From JAGWAJ01 sp965215155 (GTDB lineage: Bacteria; Acidobacteriota; Vicinamibacteria; Vicinamibacterales; UBA8438): a DNA stretch of 64,000 bases. Position 1 is the stretch's first letter; each line of letters begins with the position of its first letter. The DNA lies in the NCBI GenBank assembly GCA_965215155.1, contig CBDCCY010000001.1, positions 744,001-808,000 on the forward strand. Direction: 5' to 3'. The position numbers were made by a program, and so were the translations under genes. The notes under the pieces are model-generated. The model did no database searches, was not told the origin of the DNA, and worked only from the letters and a program-made list of their open reading frames with translations. Positions 43,869 to 52,201 of the stretch are shown piece by piece.

Positions 43869-44906
43869 ATGAAGGTCGACAGACGAGACTCCCTGCGGCG
43901 GTTCGCCGCGTTCGTGGGCGGCTCGCCCTTGGCGCAGGCACAGGGGGAGCCCGGGGGCGGCGCCCCGCCGTCGGACCGGCTGGCGCCGGTGCTCGAGCTG
44001 GTCAACGTCCCGGAGTTCGAGGCGATGGCCGCGCTCGTGCTGCCGCGCGACCGTTTCGAGGCCGTTCGCGGCGGCCAGCGCACGTCGTTCGACCGGATGA
44101 CCTTCCGCCAGCGGTTGATGGTCTACGCGATGGACCTCGACCTGACGACGCGCCTGTTCGGCTACGACATGTTCGCCCCGATCATCGTCGGGCCGGTCGC
44201 GCGGCAGGGGGAGCTCCATCCCGACGGCGAGCTGGCGACGGCCCGCGGCGCCTCGGCCGCGAAGGCCGTGATGGTGGCCACGCGGCAGTCCAGCCGCCCT
44301 CTCGGCGAGGTGGTCGCGGCGAGCGACGAGCCGGTCTGGTACCAGCTCTACGCCGACGCCGGGGACTTGGTGGAAGACGCAGCGCAGTCCGTCGAGGCTG
44401 GCTGTCGCGTTGTCTGCGTCACCGTCGGAGTGTCCGCCGACCATCGCCCCGCGCCGACCGACTGGGAGGCTGTCGCTGCACTCGCGGCGGCGGTCGACGT
44501 CCCGGTCGTGGTCAAGGGGATCATGGGCTCGGGCGATGCCGGGACCGCTCTTGCGGCGGGGGCCCGGGGACTGGTGGTCTCGAATCACGGCGGCTTGGCC
44601 GGCGGCGGCGAGACGCTCGCCGTAGACGTGCTGCCCGCGATCGCCGACGCCGTGGCTGCCCGGGCGCCGGTCCTCGTCGACGGGAGCTTCCGGCGCGGCA
44701 CCGACGTCCTCAAGGGCCTCGCCCTCGGCGCCACCGCCGTCCTCGTCGCGCGCCCGCCCATGTGGGGCCTGGCCGCCTACGGCGCCGACGGCGTCCGGAC
44801 CGTCGTCGAGATCCTCCAGACCGAGCTCGCCCGCAACATGGCCGCCTCCGGCCGCCCGAAGATCGACATGATCGACCGCGCCCTGGTCCGCTTCGACTCG
44901 CGGTAG
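43869..44906 (+). CDS. Alpha-hydroxy-acid oxidase-like protein (2), active-site Arg missing
   Basis: A 345-residue FMN-barrel protein of the same family as its upstream neighbour, with a short signal-like N-terminus (DSLRRFAAFVGGSPLAQA). It keeps VGPVARQGELHPDGE, VVVKGIMG (Lys) and SNHGG with the catalytic His, but the next residue is Leu (SNHGGLAGGGE) where active enzymes have Arg. It lacks part of the middle (about 50 residues shorter than copy 1). It may have changed substrate or lost oxidase activity. A decayed copy of its last 95 bases recurs at 48150-48242. Confidence 0.88.
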   Translation: MKVDRRDSLRRFAAFVGGSPLAQAQGEPGGGAPPSDRLAPVLELVNVPEFEAMAALVLPRDRFEAVRGGQRTSFDRMTFRQRLMVYAMDLDLTTRLFGYDMFAPIIVGPVARQGELHPDGELATARGASAAKAVMVATRQSSRPLGEVVAASDEPVWYQLYADAGDLVEDAAQSVEAGCRVVCVTVGVSADHRPAPTDWEAVAALAAAVDVPVVVKGIMGSGDAGTALAAGARGLVVSNHGGLAGGGETLAVDVLPAIADAVAARAPVLVDGSFRRGTDVLKGLALGATAVLVARPPMWGLAAYGADGVRTVVEILQTELARNMAASGRPKIDMIDRALVRFDSR

Positions 44907-44934
44907 GGGGTGACGGGGTAGGCCGCGGGTCCGA

Positions 44935-45495
44935 ATGGGTCGGCAGATGGGCCAGGAGCGCAAGGTCTACTTCGCGTACGGCTCTAACATGTCCGTCCGC
45001 CGCCTGCGAAAGAGAGTTCGGAGCGCGACCCCGATCGGCGTCGGGAGGCTCGGTGACCACGAGTTGAGGTTCCAAAAGAAGAGCACGGATGGATCTGCGA
45101 AAGGCGACATCCCGCGTTCTGACGGACGGAGAGTTCTCGGCGTGCTTTTCGAGATCGACGCTGGTGAAGAGGAGGAACTGGATCGATTTGAAGGGTTGGG
45201 GAAGGGATACCGAAAGCGGGACGTGCGGGTATCCGATCGCGGAGGCCACGACGTCCAGGCGTTCACCTACTACGCCGACGGCGAGTACGTCGACACCACG
45301 CTGAAGCCATACACCTGGTACCTGAAGCATGTGCTCGTGGGAGCCGAGGAGGCGGCGTTGCCGGGGTGGTACGTCGACGAGATCAGGCGTGTGGAGGCCC
45401 GGCGAGATCCAAGCCGTAAGAAAGAGAGCGAGGAACTGGCGATATACCCCGAGGACTCTGATATGTGTGGGGTTGCGGACGACGACGCATGTTGA
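44935..45495 (+). CDS. Gamma-glutamylcyclotransferase-like protein (first gene of a putative defence operon)
   Basis: A 186-residue protein of the GGCT/AIG2 fold: VYFAYGSNMSVRRLRKRV (substrate loop YGSNM), GVLFEIDAGEEEELDRFEG with the likely catalytic Glu, and YYADGEYVDTTLKPYTWYLKHVLVGA. Such enzymes cyclise gamma-glutamyl amines to 5-oxoproline. Two starts are possible (ATG 44935 or 44947). Its stop overlaps the next gene's start by 7 bases (ATGTTGA), so it is translationally coupled to the ATPase. GC is visibly lower than in the flanking oxidase genes. Confidence 0.85.
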   Translation: MGRQMGQERKVYFAYGSNMSVRRLRKRVRSATPIGVGRLGDHELRFQKKSTDGSAKGDIPRSDGRRVLGVLFEIDAGEEEELDRFEGLGKGYRKRDVRVSDRGGHDVQAFTYYADGEYVDTTLKPYTWYLKHVLVGAEEAALPGWYVDEIRRVEARRDPSRKKESEELAIYPEDSDMCGVADDDAC

Positions 45496-46799
45496 AGCGA
45501 GTGCATATCAAGGGCTACAAGTCCCTGGCCGACGTCGAGGTGAGGCTCGAGCCTCTCACCGTGTTGTTCGGACCGAACGCGGCGGGGAAGAGCAACTTTC
45601 TTGACGCCCTCCAACTGCTGTCCAAGCTCGGCACGAGCAGGACGCTGAAGGACGCGTTCGATTCTCCCTATCGCGGCAAGCCGCTCGAGTCGTTTCGTAT
45701 CGGGCCGACCGGCATAAAGGGCCTGATCGAGCAGGAGCGTCTCGTGTTCTCGATGGAGGCCGACCTGCAGCTCTCGGATGCGGTCGTCGAAGCGGTAGAG
45801 CGGCAGATCCGAGACATGCGCCGTCCAAGTCGCGACGCTTCGACGCCGGAGCCGGGGAAGCAGCGCGCCCGCGTGCGCGAGCGAGATCTTCGGTACCGCA
45901 TCGAGATCGAAATGCTCCCGAAGTCCGGGGTGCTGCGGGTGGCCGACGAGTACCTGGCCGCTCTCAACCGAGAGGGCGAGCCCACGGGGAAGCGGAAGCC
46001 GTTCTTCGAGAGGCGGGGTGAGGAGATCCACCTGCGCCTGGAAGGGCAGGGGCATCCCACGCATTACGAGCGTTTCCTCGATCACAGCATCCTGTCCATG
46101 CCGCACTATCCGCCACATTATCCTCACCTGGTGGCCGCGCGCCGGGAGCTGGAGAGCTGGCTGTTCTTCTACTTCGAGCCGCGGGAGCGGATGCGTGCGG
46201 CCAATCCCGTGAAGGAAGTGCGGCATATAGGCCTCATGGGCGAGGAGCTCGCCGCGTTCTTGAACTCGGTGAAGGCGAACAATCCAGGGCAGTTCCGTGG
46301 CATCGAGCGGGCGCTGCACACCCTGATGCCGAGCGCGGACGGCATTGAGATCGACGTGAACGATCTCGGTGAGGTGGAGCTGCGCCTCAAGGAAGGGGGT
46401 GTGGCGATACCGGCGCGCGTGCTCTCGGAGGGTACGCTGCGAATGCTCGGTCTCCTTGCGCTGGCCGGTACGGACGAGCACCCGGCGCTCGTCGGTTTCG
46501 AAGAACCGGAGAACGGCGTACACCCTGGGCGCATCCAGTTAGTTGCGGAACTACTGAAGACGCGCGAGAGCTTGCAGCAGAGTCAGTATATCGTCACTAC
46601 GCACTCGCCGATCCTGCCCGACATGCTCTCCGACAAGTCACTTTTCGTGGTCCGTCGATCGGAAGGGCAGACGCGGGTCGATCCGTTTTCGACATGGGGA
46701 CCCCTCGACCGTGGGGGGAGCATCGGGGAGGCGTTGTCGGACGACGACGGGCGCTCGCCGGTCTCCGAGCGCATACTACGCGGCGACTTCGATGCGTGA
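45489..46799 (+). CDS. RecF/OLD-like AAA ATPase (second gene of a putative defence operon)
   Basis: A 436-residue SMC/RecF-type ATPase (AAA_21-like). VHIKGYKSLADVEVRLEPL at the N-terminus, Walker A FGPNAAGKSN (about residues 26-35), a helical middle, signature RVLSEGTLRMLGLLAL, Walker B LVGFEEPENGVHPG and the H-loop VTTHSPILPD. It has no TOPRIM domain of its own, unlike OLD nucleases. The ATG at 45489 (MLKRVHIKGYKS) overlaps the upstream stop; its own stop overlaps the next ATG by 8 bases. The ATPase-then-small-TOPRIM layout resembles PARIS and AbiL-type phage defence; the exact family is not established here. Confidence 0.9.
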   Translation: MLKRVHIKGYKSLADVEVRLEPLTVLFGPNAAGKSNFLDALQLLSKLGTSRTLKDAFDSPYRGKPLESFRIGPTGIKGLIEQERLVFSMEADLQLSDAVVEAVERQIRDMRRPSRDASTPEPGKQRARVRERDLRYRIEIEMLPKSGVLRVADEYLAALNREGEPTGKRKPFFERRGEEIHLRLEGQGHPTHYERFLDHSILSMPHYPPHYPHLVAARRELESWLFFYFEPRERMRAANPVKEVRHIGLMGEELAAFLNSVKANNPGQFRGIERALHTLMPSADGIEIDVNDLGEVELRLKEGGVAIPARVLSEGTLRMLGLLALAGTDEHPALVGFEEPENGVHPGRIQLVAELLKTRESLQQSQYIVTTHSPILPDMLSDKSLFVVRRSEGQTRVDPFSTWGPLDRGGSIGEALSDDDGRSPVSERILRGDFDA

Positions 46800-47376
46800 G
46801 ATCGCCTTGTTCGTAGAGGACGCCGCGCATCGGCTGATCCTCCGGCCGTTGGTGCGACGAATCGCCGACGACAACGGCGTTGTCGTACGGCTTCACTGGA
46901 GGAACGCCATCGGGGGCCATGGCCGGGTCGCGCGTGAGCTCGACACCTACTTACGGGATCTGTCACGGCGCGGCGGCTCGTGGCCGGATCTGATCGTCGT
47001 GGCGTCGGACGCGAACTGCGCGGGACTCAACGGCCGCACGCGCGAAATCGCCCAACACGCTCGCCGGGTACGTGCGCCCATGGTATTCGCCGTTCCGGAT
47101 CCCCACGTGGAACGCTGGCTGCTCCTCGACGGAGCCGCATTCAAGGCCGCGGTCGGCCAGGGCTGTTCCGCGCCCGACCGCAAGTGCGACCGCAGCCGCT
47201 ACAAGAAGCGGTTGATCGACGCCGTCCGCGACGCAGGCGTGACGCCGAACCTGGGGGGATTGGAGTACGCCGAGGACATCGTTCGCGAGATGGACATCGT
47301 CCGAGCCGCGCAGGCCGACAGGTCGTTCGGGCGCTTCGATGACCTGTCGGCGGCCGTACGAGGCTGGCAGCGCTGA
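46792..47376 (+). CDS. Small TOPRIM-like (DUF4276/RloB-like) protein, third gene of the operon
   Basis: A 194-residue protein starting MREIALFVEDAAHRLIL. The early Glu (FVED), the acidic strand end LIVVASDAN and the FAVPDPHVERWLLLDG box are the layout seen in DUF4276 and RloB/AbiLii-type proteins, which are TOPRIM-fold nucleases. A basic stretch (CDRSRYKKRLIDAVRDAG) follows. ATG 46792 overlaps the ATPase stop by 8 bases. Inferred role: the effector nuclease controlled by the ATPase. The family assignment is by motif pattern only. Confidence 0.75.
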   Translation: MREIALFVEDAAHRLILRPLVRRIADDNGVVVRLHWRNAIGGHGRVARELDTYLRDLSRRGGSWPDLIVVASDANCAGLNGRTREIAQHARRVRAPMVFAVPDPHVERWLLLDGAAFKAAVGQGCSAPDRKCDRSRYKKRLIDAVRDAGVTPNLGGLEYAEDIVREMDIVRAAQADRSFGRFDDLSAAVRGWQR

Positions 47377-47384
47377 GTACTCAC

Positions 47385-48062
47385 TGGCCGCCCCGGTGCT
47401 GCGAGAGCCTGCGCGGAACGCTGCGGCGCCCGCACGTCGACGGCGGCGCCAACTGAGGCGGGGCGGCGCTCGACCCGGCGACCAACCGGCCCTACGTCCG
47501 GACGTCGGAGGGCGTCTCGCGGAACTGGTCTGCGAGACCGAGCCCGACCTGCCGCAGGTCGGTGTTGCCCACACGAACAACTACTCGCGCGGCGGCTCCG
47601 CCGGGATCTTCCGGGGTCTTGGCGGCTACGTACCCGCGGAGCGCAGCCGGCTGGGCCCGATCCCGCTCATCAAGCCGCCGTATACGTGCCTGGCCATCGA
47701 CCTCAACGAGGGGGAGATCGCCTGGAGTGTACGATTCGGCGAGGGGAGCCGCGTCATGCGCGCGCACCCGCTGCTGCGCGGCGTGGACCTGCCCGAGCGC
47801 CTCGGCACGCCCGGCGCCCCAGCCCCCTGGTCACCGGCGGCGGGCTCGTATTCCTCGGCGGCGGCCCGTGGCTCTAGCTAGACCTTCGACCCCGCGACGG
47901 GCCGCGAGGGTGACGCGCGCGGCCACCGAGTTCCGGACCAGCAGTAACCCGATGACCTACCGCTCCTGCGCGGGCCTGCAGTTCATCGTCATCGCCACCG
48001 GCGCCGGGCCCGACGCGCGCCTGGTGGCGTTCGCGCTTCCGGAGCGGGCCGTCGCGCCGTAG
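47385..48062 (+). pseudogene. Decayed 3' part of a quinoprotein dehydrogenase gene
   Basis: This stretch aligns closely with the last third of the intact dehydrogenase gene (about 49890-50549), from the TLQRPRVDGGANW region to the C-terminus. It has no start, a TGG-to-TGA change at the GANWGG site (about 47453), several frameshifts and small deletions. It is therefore a dead partial copy. Readable pieces include SAGIFRGLGGYVPAERSRLGPIPLIKPPY and VMRAHPLLRGVDLPERLGTPGAP. Confidence 0.9.
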
Positions 48063-48149
48063 GTTCCCGGGCGCGCCCGCCCTACGGAGGTGTGCGGGAC
48101 GGGGCGCTACGGGCGAGGCGCGGCGGCGGTTTCCGGGGATGGCGCGCGA

Positions 48150-48242
48150 TCGTCCGGACCGTCGGCGAGATCCTCCAGAGCGAGCTCGCCCGCAACATGG
48201 CCGCCTCCGCCCGAGGATCGACATGATCGGCCGCGCCCTGGT
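48150..48242 (+). pseudogene. Decayed 3' end of an alpha-hydroxy-acid oxidase gene
   Basis: About 93 bases nearly identical to 44792-44887, the end of oxidase gene 2 (encoding VRTVVEILQTELARNMAAS and IDMIDRALV), with a 4-base loss near 48210. Together with the dehydrogenase fragment just upstream it shows that a segment ordered dehydrogenase then oxidase was duplicated and decayed. Confidence 0.85.
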
Positions 48243-48272
48243 GGTGGCTGTCCCTGCTTGCCGCTGAGAGCC

Positions 48273-48476
48273 TCACACGGCAATCTCGATGATCCTGTCC
48301 TTGCCGGACACCGGAACTTTCTGGATGTCGACGGAAAGGCACCCTTCGACGGCGTCGTAGAGGTTGCTCAGTAGCTCCTCGAAGGACTCTCCCTGGGTCG
48401 CACATCCCGGGATGGACGGCACTTCCGCCCAATACCCGCCCTCATCCGCTCGATGGACCACGACCTTCAGCTTCAT
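48273..48476 (-). CDS. hicB: HicB family antitoxin-like protein
   Basis: A 67-residue HicB-type protein with the partial RNase H-like fold: MKLKVVVHRADEGGYWAEVPSIPGCATQGES and ELLSNLYDAVEGCLSVD. It lacks a C-terminal DNA-binding extension. HicB neutralises the mRNA interferase HicA. No complete hicA is present; a GTG overlapping the hicB stop opens a frame (VRLSAASRD) like a HicA start, which runs within about 11 codons into the oxidase fragment, so hicA may have been cut by the duplication. The -35/-10 region was not recognised. Confidence 0.82.
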   Translation of the reverse strand: MKLKVVVHRADEGGYWAEVPSIPGCATQGESFEELLSNLYDAVEGCLSVDIQKVPVSGKDRIIEIAV

Positions 48477-48569
48477 GGACCCCTTCCTGCACCCGCCCCG
48501 ACCGGACCCATCTCCGGCCGGTTCGCGACGAGGGTGCTTCGTAGGAGCTTACCGCGGTAGACTCGGCGG

Positions 48570-50549
48570 ATGCGCAGAGCGACACAGGCACTCACGGCTG
48601 CCATGGTGCTGTTTGCGGGGGCGTCCGTAGCCGCGCAACAGACGGGCGAGATGGTCGAGTGGCCCTACGTCGGCAGCGACCAGGCGGCGTCGAAGTACTC
48701 GCCGCTGGCCGACGTCGACGCGTCGAACGCGGAGCGGCTCGAAGTCGCCTGGACGTGGGAGCCGAACGAGCTTCCGAACCAGGAGTTCCGGACGCGGCCG
48801 GGGAGCTTCGAGGTGATGCCGCTGATGATCGACAACGTCGTCTACGTGTCGACGATGTACACGCGCGTCGTGGCGCTCGACGCCGAGACCGGAGATGAGC
48901 TCTGGGCGTTCGACCCCGAGGCGTGGCGCACCGGCCCGCGGGGCGGGCCGCCGGGGGGCTTCAAGCACCGGGGCGTCGCGGTCTGGCCGGCCACCGCCAA
49001 CCGGACGGCGGGCGCGGACGAGGGGATGCGGGTGTTCATCAACAGCCGCGACAGCCTGTACGCGCTCGACGCCGCGGACGGGACGCTCATCCGTTCGTTC
49101 GGCGACGACGGGCGCGTGCTGCTGACGGAGAACTTCCCGAACCCGGTGACGCACGAGATGTTCGACCAGACGTCGCCGCCGGTCGTCTTCGAGGACCTCG
49201 TGATCGTCGGGAGCCGCGTGCCCGACCGCATCCAGCAGCGCTTCGACACGCCGGGGTCGGTGCAGGCGTTCGACGTCCACACCGGCGAGCGCCGCTGGGT
49301 CTTCTACACAGTGCCGCAGTCGAACGACGCCTTCGGGGCCGACACCTGGGAGGACGGCTCGTGGCGCTTCACGGGGCACGCCAACGTCTGGGGCCTGATG
49401 TCGCTCGACGCCGAGCGCGGGCTGCTCTACGTCCCGACCAGCACGCCGAGCAGCGACTACTGGGGCGGCCGGCGGCTCGGCGCCAACCTCTTCGCCGAGT
49501 CGCTCGTCTGCCTCGACGCGCGGACCGGCCAGCGCGAGTGGCACTTCCAGGCCGTGCACCACGGGCTGTGGGACTACGACTTCACCTCGGCGCCGAACCT
49601 GATGACGCTGGAGGTCGACGGGCGGACCATCGACGCCGTGGCCGAGGTCTCGAAGCAGGGCTTCACCTATGTCTTCGACCGGGTGACGGGGGAGCCGGTC
49701 TGGCCGATCGAGGAGCGCCCCGTCGACACCGAGACCGACGTGCCGGGCGAGGTGCCGTACCCCACCCAGCCGTTCCCGACGAGGCCGCCGCCGTTCGCGG
49801 CGCAGGGCGTGTCGCTCGACGACGCCAACGACCTGACGCCGGAGATCCATCGCCTCGCCGTCGAGGAGCTGCAGACCTACCGCCTGGGGCCGCTGTTCAC
49901 GCCGCCCAGCCTGCGCGGGACGCTGCAGCGGCCGCGCGTCGACGGCGGCGCCAACTGGGGCGGGGCGGCGCTCGATCCGGACACCAACCGGCTCTACGTC
50001 CGGACGTCGGAGGGCGTCTCGCCGAACCAGGTCTGCGAGACCGATCCGGACCTGCCGGAGGTCGACGTCGCCTACACGAACAACTGCCCGCGCGGCGGCT
50101 CCGCCGGCATCTTCCGGGGCCTCGGCGGCTACGTCCCCGCGGAGCGGAGCCGCCTGGGGCCCATCCCGCTCATCAAGCCGCCCTACGCCCGCCTGGTGGC
50201 CATCGACCTGAACGCGGGCGACATCGCCTGGAGCGTGCCGTTCGGCGAGGGGAGCCGGGTCATGCGCGCGCACCCGTTGCTGCGCGGCGTCGACCTGCCC
50301 GAGCGCCTCGGCACGCCGGGCGCCCCCGGCCCCCTGGTGACCGGCGGCGGGCTCGTCTTCCTCGGCGGCGGGGACCCGTATCTCTACGCCTTCGACGCCG
50401 CCACGGGCCGCGAGGTGACGCGCGTGGCCACCGAGTTCCGCACCAGCAGCAACCCGATGACCTACCGCTCCCGCGCGGGCCGGCAGTTCATCGTGATCGC
50501 CACCGGGGCGGGGCCCGATGCGCGGCTGGTGGCGTTCGCGTTGCCGTAG
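48570..50549 (+). CDS. PQQ-dependent (quinoprotein) dehydrogenase, exported
   Basis: A 659-residue exported beta-propeller enzyme of the PQQ dehydrogenase family (membrane glucose dehydrogenase/quinate dehydrogenase-like, without the membrane anchor). Signal peptide to about residue 22; WPYVGSDQAASKYSPLADVDASN is the typical first blade, followed by VVALDAETGDELWAFDP, QSNDAFGADTWEDGSWRFTGHANVWG, VHHGLWDYDFTSAPNLM and GGGLVFLGGGDPYLYAFDAATG. It would oxidise an alcohol or sugar in the periplasm and pass electrons to quinone or cytochrome. TAGACT lies 6 bases before the ATG, so the message may be leaderless. A dead copy of its last third is upstream. Confidence 0.93.
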   Translation: MRRATQALTAAMVLFAGASVAAQQTGEMVEWPYVGSDQAASKYSPLADVDASNAERLEVAWTWEPNELPNQEFRTRPGSFEVMPLMIDNVVYVSTMYTRVVALDAETGDELWAFDPEAWRTGPRGGPPGGFKHRGVAVWPATANRTAGADEGMRVFINSRDSLYALDAADGTLIRSFGDDGRVLLTENFPNPVTHEMFDQTSPPVVFEDLVIVGSRVPDRIQQRFDTPGSVQAFDVHTGERRWVFYTVPQSNDAFGADTWEDGSWRFTGHANVWGLMSLDAERGLLYVPTSTPSSDYWGGRRLGANLFAESLVCLDARTGQREWHFQAVHHGLWDYDFTSAPNLMTLEVDGRTIDAVAEVSKQGFTYVFDRVTGEPVWPIEERPVDTETDVPGEVPYPTQPFPTRPPPFAAQGVSLDDANDLTPEIHRLAVEELQTYRLGPLFTPPSLRGTLQRPRVDGGANWGGAALDPDTNRLYVRTSEGVSPNQVCETDPDLPEVDVAYTNNCPRGGSAGIFRGLGGYVPAERSRLGPIPLIKPPYARLVAIDLNAGDIAWSVPFGEGSRVMRAHPLLRGVDLPERLGTPGAPGPLVTGGGLVFLGGGDPYLYAFDAATGREVTRVATEFRTSSNPMTYRSRAGRQFIVIATGAGPDARLVAFALP

Positions 50550-50611
50550 CCCCGACGACGCGCACGGGGTGCCGGGGCTGCGCGGCGTTCAGGGAAGAGG
50601 AGGAGGTCTCG

Positions 50612-51046
50612 ATGAGCGTGAGCGCCGCCCCGGAGGGCCACCGCAGCGTGACGCCGTACCTCGTCGCGAACGACGTGGACCAGCTCATCGAGTTCCTTGC
50701 GGCGGCGTTCGGCGCCACCGAGAAGGAGCGCGTCCCCGGCCAGGACGGCAGGACCGGGCACGCGCGGGTCGCCATCGGCGATTCGTACGTGATGATGGGC
50801 AGGGCGCAGGAGGGTTTCCCGGCGCTCCCCTGCTATGTCTACGTGTATGTGCCGGACACCGACGCCACCTACAAGCAGGCGCTGGCGGCCGGGGGAACGT
50901 CGGTGCAGGAACCGGCCGACGCGTTCTACGGCGACCGCACCGCCGCAGTGAGCGACCCGGCCGGCAACACCTGGATGTTCGCCACCCGCCAGGAGAAGCT
51001 GACCGACGAGGAGCTGTCCGCGCGGGCCAGGGAACACATGCCCTGA
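50612..51046 (+). CDS. VOC-family (PhnB/glyoxalase-like) protein
   Basis: A 144-residue VOC protein of the PhnB-like type: VTPYLVANDVDQLIEFLAAAFGATE at the N-terminus, GHARVAIGDSYVMMGRA, and FYGDRTAAVSDPAGNTWMFATRQE at the C-terminus. These proteins usually act as small-molecule-binding or isomerase/dioxygenase folds; no specific role is visible. AGGAGG lies 6 bases before the ATG. It lies 62 bases after the dehydrogenase gene, possibly in one transcript. Confidence 0.88.
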   Translation: MSVSAAPEGHRSVTPYLVANDVDQLIEFLAAAFGATEKERVPGQDGRTGHARVAIGDSYVMMGRAQEGFPALPCYVYVYVPDTDATYKQALAAGGTSVQEPADAFYGDRTAAVSDPAGNTWMFATRQEKLTDEELSARAREHMP

Positions 51047-51083
51047 GGCAGCGTCTCACGCACCCGCCCGTCGGTTACCGACG

Positions 51084-52151
51084 ATGACGCAAGCGACCGA
51101 AAACGCCGTCTCCCTCTTCAGCGACACGGAGACCCGGCCGACGCCCGGCATGCGGGCGGTGATGGCGGCGGCCGAGGTGGGCGACGAGCAGAAGGGCGAG
51201 GACCCGAACGTCACCCGGCTGCAGGAGCGGGTGGCGGATCTCCTGGGGAAGGAATCGGCGCTCTGGCTTCCCACCGGCACGATGTGCAACCTGGTGGCGG
51301 TCAAGACGCACACCCGGCCGGGCGACGCACTGGTGGCCGAGGCGATGGCGCACGTGATCCGCGCGGAGTCGGGCGGGGCCGCGCTCGCTTCCGGCGTCAT
51401 GGTGCAGCCGATCCCGACCGCGCGCGGCGTCTTCACGGCCGCCGAGCTCGAGGCGGCGTTCGACCGCGTGGGGGCGGTGCCGTTGCCCTACGGGCAGCCG
51501 GTCGGGCTGGTCTGTGTCGAGCAGACGCACAACTTCGGGGGCGGCGCGGTCTGGACACGGGAAGAGCTGGCAGCGGTCTCGGCTTGCGCGCGCGGGCGCG
51601 GCGTGCCCGTCCACATGGACGGCGCCCGGCTGCTGAACGCCAGCGTGGCGAGCGGCGTGGCCGCGGCGGCGTTCGCAGCCGAGGTCGACAGCGTCTGGAT
51701 CGACTTCACCAAGGGGCTCGGCGCGCCGATCGGCGCCGTGCTCGCCGGGTCGAGGGACTTCGTCGCGGCCGCGCGCCGTTACAAGCAACTCTTCGGCGGC
51801 GCCATGCGCCAGGCGGGAATCGCCGCCGCGGCGTGCCTGTACGCGCTCGACCACCACGTGGAGCGGCTGGCCGAGGACCACGAGCACGCCCGCCTGCTGG
51901 CGCGCGGCCTGGCAGGGATAGACGGCATCGCGGCGCGGGCCGCCGAGCCGGAGACGAACATGATCTTCTTCGACGTGAGCGGGCTCGGCCTGAGCAACCG
52001 GGAGTTCGTCGACCGCCTGGCCGCGTCCGGCGTGCGCGTGAGCGGGGCCGGCGGCGCCATCCGCGCCGTCACCCACCTCGACGTCTCGCGCGCGGGGATC
52101 GACAGGGCGCTCTCTGCGATCGCGCACCTCGCCTCCACCGCGCGCCGTTGA
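51084..52151 (+). CDS. ltaE: Low-specificity L-threonine aldolase
   Basis: A 355-residue PLP enzyme that splits threonine or allo-threonine to glycine and acetaldehyde. Marks: FSDTETRPTPGMRAVMAAAEVGDE at the N-terminus, GKESALWLPTGTMCNLVA, EQTHNFGGGAVW, VHMDGARLLNA (Asp for the PLP ring) and WIDFTKGLGAPIGAVLAG with the PLP lysine at about residue 210. ATG at 51084. It precedes a VapBC module. Confidence 0.94.
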   Translation: MTQATENAVSLFSDTETRPTPGMRAVMAAAEVGDEQKGEDPNVTRLQERVADLLGKESALWLPTGTMCNLVAVKTHTRPGDALVAEAMAHVIRAESGGAALASGVMVQPIPTARGVFTAAELEAAFDRVGAVPLPYGQPVGLVCVEQTHNFGGGAVWTREELAAVSACARGRGVPVHMDGARLLNASVASGVAAAAFAAEVDSVWIDFTKGLGAPIGAVLAGSRDFVAAARRYKQLFGGAMRQAGIAAAACLYALDHHVERLAEDHEHARLLARGLAGIDGIAARAAEPETNMIFFDVSGLGLSNREFVDRLAASGVRVSGAGGAIRAVTHLDVSRAGIDRALSAIAHLASTARR

Positions 52152-52173
52152 GGGCCGCGGCGTTGCACCAACA

Positions 52174-52201
52174 CATACACAGCCGTATGCTTTTGTGTAT
52201 G
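52174..52201. promoter_or_regulatory. Inverted repeat overlapping the vapB start, likely autoregulatory operator
   Basis: CATACACA (52174-52181) and TGTGTATG (52194-52201) form a perfect 8-base inverted repeat with a 12-base spacer, ending within the ATG of the antitoxin. It is the most AT-rich spot in the area. Antitoxins of this type bind such sites to repress their own operon. Confidence 0.6.

Noticed and set aside
47453..47456. In-frame TGA in the dehydrogenase fragment as a second selenocysteine site
   Set aside because: The intact copy has TGG (Trp) here and the fragment has many other frameshifts and no start, so it is ordinary decay.
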